DNA of 64,000 nucleotides from Pseudomonas sp. SST3. GTDB lineage: Bacteria; Pseudomonadota; Gammaproteobacteria; Pseudomonadales; Pseudomonadaceae. The DNA is taken from positions 7,812-71,811 of the forward strand of contig NZ_QORI02000021.1 in NCBI RefSeq assembly GCF_003325755.1, written 5' to 3'. Under the pieces are notes generated by a model that was not told where the DNA came from, made no database searches, and worked only from the letters and a program-made list of their open reading frames with translations. A program made the position numbers and the translations under genes. This document shows, one piece after another, positions 1 through 10,879 of this stretch (positions are counted from its first letter, which is position 1; each line of letters begins with the position of its first letter).

Positions 1-698
1 AGCGCCTGTCTCAGCGCCTCCCGAGCATAGCTCATCGCTCGGTCTTCGCTGAGGAAGTAATCGTATCCGGTACGGCCGCCGCCACCATGCCCGCCGCGCT
101 CGCGGCGCCCGCTCTGTTCGACGATGACGCTGACGTTGAAGCGCACCAGCGGGCGTATATCGGCCGCCATGCCGCCGTCCAGACCGGCCACCAGAATGTG
201 CTCCCAGACGCCTGCCAGGCTCACAGTGACCTGTTTGATGCGTGGATCCAGCGCTCGCGTGGCGACGTCGATCCGCTTGAGCAGCTCGACTTTCTCCGCC
301 CGGCCGAGCCCATCCAACGGGTTGTCGCGGTCATACAAAGAGGTGAACGCAGCCTTGGACAGCACCTGAACGCGGCCCTGCTGACCGCCGCGAGCGATCG
401 AGCGGGCCGCTTCGGCGGCCTGGCGCAGCGCATCGGCAGTGATCGCATTGCTGTAGGCGAAGCCGGTCTTTTCACCGGATAGCGCGCGGACGCCCACGCC
501 TTGCTCGAGGTGAAATCCGCCTTCTTTGACGATGCCGTCTTCCAGCACCCAGGACTCGGTCACCTGATCCTGAAAATACAGATCCGCGGCATCGATACCG
601 GGACCAGCCAGTTCGCCGAGCAAGCCTGGCAGATCATCGAGCCCCAGCCCGCCCGGCGTCAGCAGGCGCTCGGTAACAGGTAACAACAGTTCACTCAT
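1..698 (-). CDS. tldD: TldD metalloprotease, N-terminal part (gene runs off the window)
   Basis: TldD with TldE/PmbA forms a cytoplasmic metalloprotease that degrades or matures small peptides (known from microcin B17 and CcdA work). The minus-strand frame from the ATG at 698 is open to the window edge, about 232 residues. It begins MSELLLPVTERLLTPGGLGL and contains the family's N-terminal PmbA/TldD fold, with the stretches ESWVLEDGIVKEG and GVGVRALSGEKTGFAY. The zinc-binding HExxxH segment lies beyond the window. Its ATG overlaps the stop of the upstream hydrolase gene as ATGA, so the two are probably translationally coupled. It is the last visible gene of the mre-rng-yhdP operon. Confidence 0.93.
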   Translation of the reverse strand, partial: MSELLLPVTERLLTPGGLGLDDLPGLLGELAGPGIDAADLYFQDQVTESWVLEDGIVKEGGFHLEQGVGVRALSGEKTGFAYSNAITADALRQAAEAARSIARGGQQGRVQVLSKAAFTSLYDRDNPLDGLGRAEKVELLKRIDVATRALDPRIKQVTVSLAGVWEHILVAGLDGGMAADIRPLVRFNVSVIVEQSGRRERGGHGGGGRTGYDYFLSEDRAMSYAREALRQA

Positions 699-1546
699 AT
701 TTGCTCCAAAGTGTCCGAGACCATGCAGGGCGCGGTGAATCGGCGATGGTCCAGCACTGGCATGCGCTGGCGCGTATCCGCCTGTCCCGCCGGGTCTCGG
801 TCGGCAACCAGTGCCGCTTCGCCAGATGTATGTGTGCTCAGCACGCGTCCCCAATGATCCACGATAGACGAATGACCGTGGGTAAGCCGCCCGCCAGGAT
901 GTTCACCGCCCTGCGCTGCCGCCAGCATATAACATTGAGTCTCGATGGCCCGCGTGCGAATCAGCATCTCCCAATGCGCCTGGCCTGTCACGCTGGTAAA
1001 AGCCGATGGCGCGCTGATCAACTCAGCGCCGGCCAGGCGCAGCGCCGAATACAGCTCGGCGAAACGCAGGTCGTAACACACCGTCATGCCGAGTCGGCCT
1101 ACCGGGGTATCGACCACCACCAGGCGCTCTCCCGCCGCGTAGTCATCCGATTCCCGATAACGCCCACGCGCATCACTGACTTCCGCGTCGAACAGGTGCA
1201 GCTTGTCGTACCGCGCAACACGCTGTCCCTGGTCATCAACCAGCAGCGAGGACGCCCTGACTTTCGATCGCGGCTGGCCATCCGGCGGCAGCGGCAGCGT
1301 GCCGGCGACTATCCATAACCTGAGGTCACGTGCAGTCCGTTTCAACCATGGCAGGATTGGCCCGATCCCCTCGGCTTCGGCACGGCCGATCGCCGGCAAG
1401 TCGGTCCGCCCCATTGCGGCAAAGTTCTCCGGCAACACCGCAAGCCGTGCACCGGTCTCGGCGGCCTGCTCCAACAAGCGCCTGGCGACCGCTAGATTCG
1501 CCTGAATGTCGGCCTGGCTGATCATTTGAATAACGGCTAGGGTCAT
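695..1546 (-). CDS. Carbon-nitrogen hydrolase (nitrilase superfamily, Nit/YbeM-like)
   Basis: A 283-residue nitrilase-superfamily amidase. The Glu-Lys-Cys triad is visible: E40 in VLPENFAA, K115 in YDKLHLFD and C157 in TVCYDLRF. Bacterial homologues of Nit1/YbeM hydrolyse deaminated glutathione or small omega-amides, so metabolite repair is the likely role; the substrate cannot be read from sequence. I chose the ATG at 1546 (MTLAVIQM), which matches the family N-terminus, over an in-frame start 30 bases upstream. It lies between yhdP and tldD on the same strand, the usual pseudomonad order. Confidence 0.9.
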   Translation of the reverse strand: MTLAVIQMISQADIQANLAVARRLLEQAAETGARLAVLPENFAAMGRTDLPAIGRAEAEGIGPILPWLKRTARDLRLWIVAGTLPLPPDGQPRSKVRASSLLVDDQGQRVARYDKLHLFDAEVSDARGRYRESDDYAAGERLVVVDTPVGRLGMTVCYDLRFAELYSALRLAGAELISAPSAFTSVTGQAHWEMLIRTRAIETQCYMLAAAQGGEHPGGRLTHGHSSIVDHWGRVLSTHTSGEAALVADRDPAGQADTRQRMPVLDHRRFTAPCMVSDTLEQI

Positions 1547-1591
1547 AGATGAATACGCTCCGCATGCTCGGCCCACTGCAGAACACTACAG

Positions 1592-4500
1592 TCAGTTGGG
1601 CTTCTCGAAAGGCTTGTCGAAGGTAATTTTGGGCGCCTGCCAAGGGCCCTCGACCTTGTACTGGACCGTCGCAAAGCGCGCGACTTTGTCTCCCAGCAAC
1701 TTGTCGACGACAAAAAGGGCGCCGCCAATGGCCGGTGCGCCAACAATCAATGCGGCCAGCGGCAGGTTGTTGCTGACCGGAAGCGTGACCAGCAGCTTGG
1801 CGTCGATACGATCATTTACCATATCCAGTTTGCCATCCAGCTCAAGATTGCTGGACGGCCCGGTGACCGTCAGCGGCTGAGAGGTCACGTAGATACCGTC
1901 GGTCGCGACCAGCTCGGCCTTGATCCGGTCGTAGCTCAAGCCCTTGCTGAACAGATCCGAGAAGTCCAGCCGCAGCCGCCGACCGATTGAATCGAAATTG
2001 AGCAGACCAAACACCCGCAGCGCCTGCGCGCCGCCATCCACCTCGCGAAGTTGGCCATTGCGCAGCCGAGCGTCGAGTTGGCCGGACAACCGATTCAGCG
2101 CGAAGAATGCCGGCGAGCCCGGCCAGCTGGCGTCCACGTCCAAGCGAAAATCCTCGCTGGTAGTTGAAGGCGCGAAACCCCAAGCCAGCAGTACATCGGC
2201 GAGATTCGCCCCCTCCAGCCGCCCTTTGTACCAGGTTCGCGATCCACTCCAGCCACCGTTGCCACCAAGTTTCAAACCCTTGAGATCCAGATCGAGATCT
2301 GAGAACGCCACCCCCTCCGCGCTCGGCCGCACCTTCAACGACCATGCACCCAGCGACTCCTCGCCCCGCAGCAACTCGGCTACGGCAATATCCATGGCCG
2401 GCAGGCGCTTCGGATCGACATCGGCCAGCGCATCGCTGGGCTGCGCCTGCGCCTGATCCGTGGCGGCCGCTGGCAGACGCAATCGCGACAGATCCAGCGC
2501 GATGGGCTCACTGCCGTTATCCGGCAGGCGAACGGCGCCGATGACGGTCTCACTATCCAGTCCGAGCAACCAGCCTGTGGGAAGTCGCTGCACGGCGACT
2601 CCGAGATTGTCGATCTGAGTGCCGAAGCCCTCGAAGGTGCCGATATCGAGCTGGACCTGGCGCAACATCGAGGCCCCCGTCTCATTCGTCGAGGCCTCGC
2701 CGTAGGTCGCCAGCAGCGCTTGCCATTCGCTCAGATCGAAGCGCGAAATATCGCCGCGAACATAAAGGCCCTGGTCTGTGCGCAGGTTCGCCGCCGCGCC
2801 GCCCAACACCAGTTCACCGCCGCCCTCGCTCCAATTGCCGGTCGGCGCGACGAAGGTCAGCGCCGCCAGTGCGTCGTGTCTGAGCGTGTAACGCTGGCGC
2901 TCGCCACCCAGGGTCATTCGCAGCGTGGTATCACGCCGCTCCTTGGATGCCTTGCCGAACGGCGCCGGAAGCGCCAGCTCGGTACCCAACAACGACGAAT
3001 CCACCTGAAGACGGTTCTCGGTACCGCCCAGTAAAAGCGTCAGCCGCAGCGGCAGATCCCCCGAAGCCGGCAGCGGTTGTTCGATTTTTCGCCACGCCAG
3101 AAGGCGATCCAACGTTACCGTGCCGGACGCCTCGATCCGTGTGGATGGCTTGCCTGGCTTTCCAGTGGCGATTGCCTTGCCTTGTACCGAGGCGCCCAGC
3201 GTACGGCCACGAAATGTCTTTGCACTGAAACCTTGCTCACTGTCATAGCGAAACTCACCGCCCAGCGCTTCGAGCTGCAGATCCGCCTGCGCGATGAACA
3301 GTGACGCATCGCTGCTGGCAAACTCGGCCACAACCTGAGGCCGACCGCCCTGGGCCAGTGGAATACCCAGTTCGAGCGTCCCGCTCAACGGGCCATCACC
3401 ACGCCAGCCGGCGAACAGTTCACCGGTGCCGATCGGCGCCACCTGCATCAGCGCCAACGCATCTCGCAGGTAGCCATCCACCTGACCCTCGACATCTAAC
3501 CGCAGTGGCTGAGCGCCACGGTTGCGAGGAACTTCGGCCGTAGCGTCATGTACAAGGCTGTCGAGCATGCGTGCCTCAGCCAGGCGTACCCGCACGCCCC
3601 TATTTTCGATCAGCACCTCGCCGCGACCTTCGCGCAACACCGGCCAGCCGGGTTGAAACGCAAGCTCGGCATCTTTCACCTTGAAATAGAGGCTCAGGCT
3701 CCGCGCGGTGTCGTCAGCGCCCGCAGCCAGCGCGCCCTGATACTGAAAGTAGCCCTGCTCGACCGTGCCACCGCGAATCGCCGTATTCAGCCACTCGCTC
3801 AACGCCGGGCTCAGCGCGGGCGAACGTGTCGGCAGATACTTTTGCGTGTAGCGAGCATCCCCGTCAGAGATGCCGACCCGCAGGTCCATGTAATCTTCTA
3901 CCGCCGGATCGCGCATCAGGCGGATCAGGAAATCGCCGGCGATGCGCCCCTCTTCACCGTCGACCTGCAGATAGGGCGCGGCGAGCGTGACGGCCTGGTC
4001 ATCCAGCGTCCAGCGTAGGCTGCCACGGGCACGATGGTACTCCCAGGGACGCGGGAATAGCTGGGCCAGATGCAGCGCGAAATCACGATTATCGAAACGC
4101 AGCTCGCCCCCGGAAAGAGTGCCCTGTACGGCGCCGCTGACGTTGCGCACGGCAGGCACCCAGTTGTGTGCACTGATGCTGACCGAATCGAGATTGGCAG
4201 AGAACACCAATTGCTCGGCGCTGGGCGCCGCCGGGCGATAGTCGAGCTGCAGATTGCGCAGCGTTCCGCTCGGTGCCAGCCCGAGCAGGTACTCGTTTGC
4301 CAGCTCAGGCAATGGCGCCACGGCGTGAACCAGAGCCGCCACCGGCCCGACAGCAAGGTGATCGGCCTGCAGACGCCAGCGATCTTCGGCGGCGTGTTGT
4401 TGGATCACTACTGCGGTATCCCGCCAGCGCTCCCCTTCGAGCGTGAAGGCCAGACCATCGAGCTGCAAGCGATAGCCATCAGCCGCCCGATCGAGATAAG

Positions 4501-5395
4501 CGTTCACAGCCAGATCCTCAATCAGCATGGGATCACGTTGCTGTCGCCTCAATTGCAGTGTCGGCGCATTCAATCGAGCCACCGCACGCGCCAATCCCTG
4601 TGCGCGCCAGTCAATCCATATCTCGCCGCCAGCCTGGAGCTGCTCAAGGCTCCAGCTGCCGGCCAGGCCCGCCGGCACCCAGGCGGCCCAATCGCTCTGC
4701 GGCAGGCTCAGATAGAGCTTGGCCTCACTGGCCTGCCAGTCGTTTGTTTGCACCAGTGCCTGGGCCCCCAGGCTCAGTGGCTGGCCATTCGGCAGCAATA
4801 CACGACCATCCAGGCGCAAGCGCTCGCCGGCGATGCGCAGCTCCAGGTTGGCATACGTCAGGGTCAGCGGCGCTTCGGCATGCGCCTCGAAAGTAATCTG
4901 GCTATCCAGAAGCCGCAGACTTCGAATTCGCTGCAGCTCGGCAAAAAGCTTTGCCGGGTCGGCCGGCGACTGTTCGTCGCGTTCAGGCAGCCCATCGATA
5001 CGCCATTTGCCTTCGGCGTTTTGCACCAGACTCAGATGGACACCGGTGAACTCGATGGCCTTCAGTTGCAGCTGACGGGACAGGAGAGTGGCCGCAACGT
5101 CCGGCACCAACGCCAGGCGATCCAGCCGCACCGCTGCATCGCCTTCGCCTAGAATCACATCGTGCCCCAGTAACCGCGGCGAAAAGCCCTCCCAGCGACC
5201 TTCCAGCCTGCCGAGCGCGACCGGCATATCCAGCAGCTCATGCGCCTTGTCCTGGATTTCGAGGCGATACTCGGCTACCAGCGGGACCAATTGCCGGCCA
5301 AGACTCACATAGAGCGCAAGCAGCATCAGCCCGATTGCGCCCAGCCAGAGGCTGCGGCGCAGGAAAACGAGCACAAGGGCCAGAAGCCGACTCAT
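1592..5395 (-). CDS. yhdP: YhdP family AsmA-like phospholipid transport protein
   Basis: A very large (about 1,267 aa) inner-membrane-anchored protein of the YhdP/TamB/AsmA superfamily. One N-terminal membrane helix (about residues 8-28, LVFLRRSLWLGAIGLMLLAL) is followed by a long periplasmic beta-rich domain. The C-terminus (LPLAALIVGAPAIGGALFVVDKLL... VQYKVEGPWQAPKI) is the conserved end of this family. In E. coli, YhdP, TamB and YdbH move phospholipids to the outer membrane; the same role is inferred here. The frame extends to a GTG at 5410, but the ATG at 5395 has a GGAG at good spacing. It follows rng in the operon. Confidence 0.9.
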   Translation of the reverse strand: MSRLLALVLVFLRRSLWLGAIGLMLLALYVSLGRQLVPLVAEYRLEIQDKAHELLDMPVALGRLEGRWEGFSPRLLGHDVILGEGDAAVRLDRLALVPDVAATLLSRQLQLKAIEFTGVHLSLVQNAEGKWRIDGLPERDEQSPADPAKLFAELQRIRSLRLLDSQITFEAHAEAPLTLTYANLELRIAGERLRLDGRVLLPNGQPLSLGAQALVQTNDWQASEAKLYLSLPQSDWAAWVPAGLAGSWSLEQLQAGGEIWIDWRAQGLARAVARLNAPTLQLRRQQRDPMLIEDLAVNAYLDRAADGYRLQLDGLAFTLEGERWRDTAVVIQQHAAEDRWRLQADHLAVGPVAALVHAVAPLPELANEYLLGLAPSGTLRNLQLDYRPAAPSAEQLVFSANLDSVSISAHNWVPAVRNVSGAVQGTLSGGELRFDNRDFALHLAQLFPRPWEYHRARGSLRWTLDDQAVTLAAPYLQVDGEEGRIAGDFLIRLMRDPAVEDYMDLRVGISDGDARYTQKYLPTRSPALSPALSEWLNTAIRGGTVEQGYFQYQGALAAGADDTARSLSLYFKVKDAELAFQPGWPVLREGRGEVLIENRGVRVRLAEARMLDSLVHDATAEVPRNRGAQPLRLDVEGQVDGYLRDALALMQVAPIGTGELFAGWRGDGPLSGTLELGIPLAQGGRPQVVAEFASSDASLFIAQADLQLEALGGEFRYDSEQGFSAKTFRGRTLGASVQGKAIATGKPGKPSTRIEASGTVTLDRLLAWRKIEQPLPASGDLPLRLTLLLGGTENRLQVDSSLLGTELALPAPFGKASKERRDTTLRMTLGGERQRYTLRHDALAALTFVAPTGNWSEGGGELVLGGAAANLRTDQGLYVRGDISRFDLSEWQALLATYGEASTNETGASMLRQVQLDIGTFEGFGTQIDNLGVAVQRLPTGWLLGLDSETVIGAVRLPDNGSEPIALDLSRLRLPAAATDQAQAQPSDALADVDPKRLPAMDIAVAELLRGEESLGAWSLKVRPSAEGVAFSDLDLDLKGLKLGGNGGWSGSRTWYKGRLEGANLADVLLAWGFAPSTTSEDFRLDVDASWPGSPAFFALNRLSGQLDARLRNGQLREVDGGAQALRVFGLLNFDSIGRRLRLDFSDLFSKGLSYDRIKAELVATDGIYVTSQPLTVTGPSSNLELDGKLDMVNDRIDAKLLVTLPVSNNLPLAALIVGAPAIGGALFVVDKLLGDKVARFATVQYKVEGPWQAPKITFDKPFEKPN

Positions 5396-5444
5396 ACGGA
5401 TGCGCTCCACCCTTCCAGGGCCGGATGGCTAGGTTTGCATCTAT

Positions 5445-6902
5445 TCAGAGCAGCACCACGTCGTACTGTTCCTGGGAGTACATGGTTTCGACTTGGAACT
5501 TGATCGAACGACCGATAAAGCTTTCGAGGTCCGCCACATTGCCCGACTCCTCATCGAGCAGCCGATCGATAACCTTCTGGTTCGCCAGCACACGGTAGCC
5601 TTCGGGTTGGTAGGCGCGCGCCTCGCGCAGGATTTCACGGAAGATCTCGTAGCAAACGGTTTCCGGCGTTTTCAACTTGCCGCGCCCTTGGCAGCACAGG
5701 CAGGGCTCGCACAGCACCTGCTCAAGGCTCTCGCGCGTGCGCTTGCGGGTCATCTGAACCAGGCCCAACTCGGTAATGCCGATGATGTTGGTCTTGGCGT
5801 GGTCACGCTCCAGCTGCTTTTCCAGCGTACGCAAGACCTGCCGCCGATGTTCCTCGTCCTCCATGTCGATGAAGTCAATGATGATGATCCCGCCGAGATT
5901 GCGCAGCCGCAACTGGCGAGCAATGGCGGTGGCCGACTCCAGGTTAGTCTTGAAGATGGTTTCCTCAAGCGTCCGATGACCAACAAAGGCGCCAGTATTT
6001 ACATCGATGGTGGTCATCGCCTCGGCCGGGTCGATGATCAGGTAACCGCCGGACTTGAGCATGACCTTGCGTTCGAGCGCCTTCTGGATCTCGTCCTCGA
6101 CGCTATAGAGATCGAAAATCGGCCGTTCGCCTGGGTAATGTTCAAGATGCTCACTCAGCTCGGGCATCAGCTCGCCGACGAACTGGCTGACCTTCTGGAA
6201 GTTCTCGCGCGAGTCGATACGAATCTTCTCGATACGCGGATTGACCAGATCGCGGAGGGTGCGCATGGCGAGCGACAGATCTTCATAGATGACCGAGGGC
6301 GCGCCGGCGGTTTTCATCTGGCCGTCGATCTGCTCCCACAGGCGGCGCAGATAGCGAATGTCCATCAGGATTTCGTCGCTGCCGGCCCCCTCGGCGGCGG
6401 TGCGCAGGATGAACCCGCCAGTTTCCTTGATGCCTTCGGCCGCGACGCACTCGGCGACCACCTGTTTGAGTCGGTCACGCTCGGCTTCTTCTTCGATGCG
6501 CAGGGAGATCCCGACATGGCTGGTCTTGGGCATGTAGACCAGATAGCGTGAGGGTATCGACAACTGCGTGGTCAGCCGCGCGCCCTTGGTACCGATCGGG
6601 TCCTTGGTGACTTGCACCACCAGCGCCTGCCCCTCATGGACCAGCGCGCTGATGGGTTCGACCGCATTGCCTTCACGGCTGGATATTTCCGACGCATGAA
6701 TAAAAGCCGCGCGCTCGAGGCCGATGTCGACAAACGCCGCCTGCATACCGGGAAGCACCCGCACTACCTTGCCCTTGTAGATATTGCCGACGATGCCGCG
6801 GCGTTGGGTACGCTCGACGTGCACCTCCTGCAGGACGCCGTTTTCCACCACCGCCACCCGGGACTCCATGGGGGTGATGTTCATCAGGATCTCTTCGCTC
6901 AT
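5445..6902 (-). CDS. rng: Ribonuclease G
   Basis: A 485-residue endoribonuclease of the RNase E/G family, acting in 16S rRNA 5' maturation and mRNA decay. The S1 RNA-binding domain is near residues 38-118 (GNIYKGKVVRVLPGMQAAFVDIG). The two metal-binding aspartates of the DNase I-like subdomain are D300 (TTIDVNTG) and D343 (IIIDFIDM). The zinc-link CxxC is in CEPCLCCQGRG. It lacks the long C-terminal scaffold of RNase E, so it is RNase G. It lies between maf and yhdP, the standard context. Confidence 0.97.
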   Translation of the reverse strand: MSEEILMNITPMESRVAVVENGVLQEVHVERTQRRGIVGNIYKGKVVRVLPGMQAAFVDIGLERAAFIHASEISSREGNAVEPISALVHEGQALVVQVTKDPIGTKGARLTTQLSIPSRYLVYMPKTSHVGISLRIEEEAERDRLKQVVAECVAAEGIKETGGFILRTAAEGAGSDEILMDIRYLRRLWEQIDGQMKTAGAPSVIYEDLSLAMRTLRDLVNPRIEKIRIDSRENFQKVSQFVGELMPELSEHLEHYPGERPIFDLYSVEDEIQKALERKVMLKSGGYLIIDPAEAMTTIDVNTGAFVGHRTLEETIFKTNLESATAIARQLRLRNLGGIIIIDFIDMEDEEHRRQVLRTLEKQLERDHAKTNIIGITELGLVQMTRKRTRESLEQVLCEPCLCCQGRGKLKTPETVCYEIFREILREARAYQPEGYRVLANQKVIDRLLDEESGNVADLESFIGRSIKFQVETMYSQEQYDVVLL

Positions 6903-6989
6903 TGTTATTCTCGGCCGATGGGCGGGTGAACAGCCGAAGCTGACGAGTTTGGCTCGATTCTAACGGCATACGCCGCCGAGCCACAGGCT

Positions 6990-7580
6990 CTAGACGGAGC
7001 TTTTAGTCCAGTACCCGATGCCATAGGCGTCTAGCATTTGAGCCGTTTCGCATAATGGCAGGCCGACCACACCCGAGTAGCTGCCTTCCAACGTGCTGAC
7101 GAAGATTGCGCCCCAACCCTGAATGGCGTAGCTGCCTGCTTTGTCCTGGGGCTCGCCGCTGGCCCAATAGGCCTCCATCTCGTCGGGCCGGATCGAACGG
7201 AAGCGCACCCGACTGGTGACCAGCCGAACCACGCAATCCGACTGGCTGGCCAGCGCGACCGCCGTCATCACCTGATGCTCGCGACCGGACAACGCCTGCA
7301 GCATCGCTAGTGCGTCCGCCTTATCAGCCGGCTTGCAGAGGATCTGCTGATCCAGCACCACCGTGGTATCGGCACCCAGCACGCAGGCCGAGGCGTCACC
7401 GACCAGCGCCAGTCCCGCCAGCGCTTTCTCGCGCGCCAAGCGTTGCACGTAGGCGTCTGGCGATTCGGCCACAGCGGGCGTCTCGTCGATCGAGACCGAA
7501 AGAAGGGAAAACGGAACGCCGATCTGCGTCAGTAGTTCACGGCGTCGTGGTGACGCGGAGGCAAGAAACAATGCGGGCAT
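6990..7580 (-). CDS. maf: Maf family nucleotide pyrophosphatase (YhdE-like)
   Basis: A 196-residue Maf/YceF/YhdE protein, a house-cleaning nucleoside triphosphate pyrophosphatase (YhdE acts on dTTP/UTP). The signature [12 protein letters not shown] is at the N-terminus and the catalytic GADTTVVLD motif is in the middle. The ATG at 7580 was chosen because it begins [13 protein letters not shown] and has an AAGGAG ribosome site just upstream; the open frame continues 45 codons further upstream without family similarity. It sits between mreD and rng. Confidence 0.95.
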   Translation of the reverse strand: MPALFLASASPRRRELLTQIGVPFSLLSVSIDETPAVAESPDAYVQRLAREKALAGLALVGDASACVLGADTTVVLDQQILCKPADKADALAMLQALSGREHQVMTAVALASQSDCVVRLVTSRVRFRSIRPDEMEAYWASGEPQDKAGSYAIQGWGAIFVSTLEGSYSGVVGLPLCETAQMLDAYGIGYWTKSSV

Positions 7581-7647
7581 GCCGGCTCCTTGGAGAAAAG
7601 AGCGAAGCAGGTTCGCATATCCAGGCGATGCCCGAAAGCACGACGGG

Positions 7648-8136
7648 TCAGTAGACGTTGAAGCGACGCCGCGCCCATTGCAGGGCGACGAACACCCAGG
7701 GCCAGAGCAGCGCACTGACCGGCACAGGAATGAGGAACAGCAGCGTCGGCGGACGATTGCCAGTCAGCGTATTGAGCCACAGCTGCACCAGCTGAGCGAT
7801 CCCCAGAATCACCAGTAGCACCAGGCTCTGTTGCAGGAGTGGGAACATGCGCAGGCGCTGCTGCAGACTCAGCACCAGGAAGGTAAGCAGGATCAGCGGA
7901 AGACCGTTCTGCCCGAGCAAGGTGCCGGACAGGACGTCGAGCATCAGGCCGAAGAAAAACGCCGCACCCATGCCACCGCGATGGGGCAAGGCGATCGCCC
8001 AGTAGGCGATGAACATGCCGAGCCAGAGGGGACGCGCTAGCCCGAAGCTAGCCGGCATGGGTGCCACGCTGAGCAGCAACGCCAGCATCAGCGATAGCCA
8101 GATGACCCAGCCGTTGTTCGGCCGCCCGTTGATCAT
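7648..8136 (-). CDS. mreD: Rod shape-determining protein MreD
   Basis: A 162-residue inner-membrane protein with about five hydrophobic helices. It has the MreD features [43 protein letters not shown] and the C-terminal [14 protein letters not shown]. It is part of the elongasome (MreB, MreC, MreD, RodA, PBP2) that directs lateral wall synthesis. Its start overlaps the mreC stop by 4 bp (ATGA), which implies translational coupling. Confidence 0.95.
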   Translation of the reverse strand: MINGRPNNGWVIWLSLMLALLLSVAPMPASFGLARPLWLGMFIAYWAIALPHRGGMGAAFFFGLMLDVLSGTLLGQNGLPLILLTFLVLSLQQRLRMFPLLQQSLVLLVILGIAQLVQLWLNTLTGNRPPTLLFLIPVPVSALLWPWVFVALQWARRRFNVY

Positions 8137-9098
8137 GGCCGAACCTCGCTTGCCGGGGGTGCCGCGTCCGGTACAGTCGGGGCGGCTTCCGGTTCTTGTG
8201 ATTCCGGGGCCGCTTCAGCAGGGGCAGGTGCTGCCTGCTCGGCGGCCTCGCGATCGGCCGACTCCTGAGCTTGCGCCGCGGCCGTGGCACGCTCCTCGGG
8301 ACTCCGCGAATCGCTGAAAACCAGCAAAAGATAGCGGCTGCGGTTGAGCATCGCGGTGGGAATGGCGCGGACGATCAGGAACGGCTGACCGGAGCCGCGT
8401 ACCACCTCGGTGACCTGAGCAACCGGATAACCGGAGGGAAAGCGCTGCCCCAGTCCGGAACTGACCAACAGATCGCCTTCTTTGATATCGGCCGTCTCGG
8501 CGACATGACGCAACTCGAGGTAATCGGGACTGCCGGTGCCGACCGCAATCGCCCGCAGGCCGTTGCGATTGACCTGCACCGGAATGCTATGGGTGACATC
8601 CGTCAGCAACAGCACCCGGGCGGCGTAGGGCATGACTTCGACAACCTGCCCCATCAATCCGCTGGCGTCGAGCACCGGCTGGCCGAGAAACACGCCGTCG
8701 CGCTCGCCTTTGTCGATCAGAATACGGTGTGTAAAAGGGTTGGGGTCCAGGCCTATTAGCTCGCCGACGATCACCTTGTCATCGACCAGAGCTGCAGAGT
8801 TGAGCAGCTCGCGCAGGCGCACATTCTGCTCAGTCAGCATCGCCAGCTTTTGCAGCCGCCGCTGCATCAGCAGCGCTTCGGCCTTAAGCTTCTCGTTCTC
8901 CGCCGCCAGGCTGGTACTGCTGCTGATCTGCTCGGTCGCACGCTGCCAGGTGCGTACCGGTAGATCGGCCAGCCAGTAGAAAGGCGTCAGCACCAGCCCC
9001 ATCTGGCTGCGCAAGGGCTTCAGCGTCTCGAAGCGAGCGTCGACCACCATCAGCGCGACACAGAGCACGGAAAGCACCAGCAGGCGCACTCCGAGCAT
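8133..9098 (-). CDS. mreC: Rod shape-determining protein MreC
   Basis: A bitopic periplasmic elongasome protein of 321 aa from the first ATG. An N-terminal membrane helix (LGVRLLVLSVLCVALMVV) is followed by a coiled coil (about residues 65-105) and the paired beta-barrel MreC domain (GLDPNPFTHRILIDKG, LMGQVVEVMPYAARVLLLTD). The C-terminus is an Ala/Pro/Glu-rich tail. Coding similarity seems to continue upstream of this ATG as IKPLFAKGP, so the true start may be at or near 9128 with a non-standard codon (see findings). It overlaps mreD by 4 bp. Confidence 0.94.
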   Translation of the reverse strand: MLGVRLLVLSVLCVALMVVDARFETLKPLRSQMGLVLTPFYWLADLPVRTWQRATEQISSSTSLAAENEKLKAEALLMQRRLQKLAMLTEQNVRLRELLNSAALVDDKVIVGELIGLDPNPFTHRILIDKGERDGVFLGQPVLDASGLMGQVVEVMPYAARVLLLTDVTHSIPVQVNRNGLRAIAVGTGSPDYLELRHVAETADIKEGDLLVSSGLGQRFPSGYPVAQVTEVVRGSGQPFLIVRAIPTAMLNRSRYLLLVFSDSRSPEERATAAAQAQESADREAAEQAAPAPAEAAPESQEPEAAPTVPDAAPPASEVRP

Positions 9099-9166
9099 GG
9101 GTCCTTTGGCGAATAGTGGCTTGATGGGCGGATCCTCGCAGCTGCAGGCTTCAAACTAAACGCGAC

Positions 9167-9200
9167 AAGCCGAGAGCAGAGCTGACCCTGCTTTCGGCTT
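9167..9200 (-). terminator. Hairpin between mreB and mreC (terminator or attenuator)
   Basis: Two 13-base arms, 9167-9179 and 9188-9200, pair with one mismatch around an 8-base loop, just downstream of the mreB stop. No long T-tract follows on the minus strand, so partial termination or mRNA processing that lowers mreCD relative to mreB is more likely than a full stop. Inference from structure only. Confidence 0.45.
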
Positions 9201-9225
9201 GCGCTTGGAGCTTATCGCTTGTAGC

Positions 9226-10577
<1,352 letters not shown>

Positions 10578-10865
10578 ATGGCGCTTGAACGCTCCGAAGT
10601 GGAAAAGATCGCTCATCTGGCCCGCCTGGGTCTGAATGAACACGACCTGCCCCGCACCACCGAGACCCTGAACAACATCCTCGGCCTGATCGACCGCATG
10701 CAAGCGGTCGATACCGCCGGCATCGAGCCGCTCGCCCACCCGCTGGAAACCCACCAGCGTCTGCGTGCAGATGAAGTCACCGAGCACAACCAGCGCGACG
10801 CCTATCAGACGGTCGCACCGGCCGTGGAAGACGGCCTGTACCTGGTTCCGCGAGTGATCGAGTAA
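10578..10865 (+). CDS. gatC: Asp/Glu-tRNA amidotransferase subunit C
   Basis: A 95-residue GatC, the belt-like subunit that holds GatA and GatB together in the amidotransferase converting Glu-tRNA(Gln) and Asp-tRNA(Asn). It begins [21 protein letters not shown], the normal GatC start, with a GGAG ribosome site at 10567. The upstream open frame from 10464 is not similar to GatC. First gene of gatCAB. Confidence 0.97.
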   Translation: MALERSEVEKIAHLARLGLNEHDLPRTTETLNNILGLIDRMQAVDTAGIEPLAHPLETHQRLRADEVTEHNQRDAYQTVAPAVEDGLYLVPRVIE

Positions 10866-10879
10866 TGAAGGACGCCGAC

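Noticed and set aside
4070..5152. Long plus-strand ORF (360 codons) opposite yhdP
   Set aside because: Antisense to a conserved gene, in GC-rich DNA where shadow frames are common; no domain or ribosome site.
5493..6551. 352-codon plus-strand ORF opposite rng
   Set aside because: Shadow frame; rng has complete catalytic motifs on the other strand.
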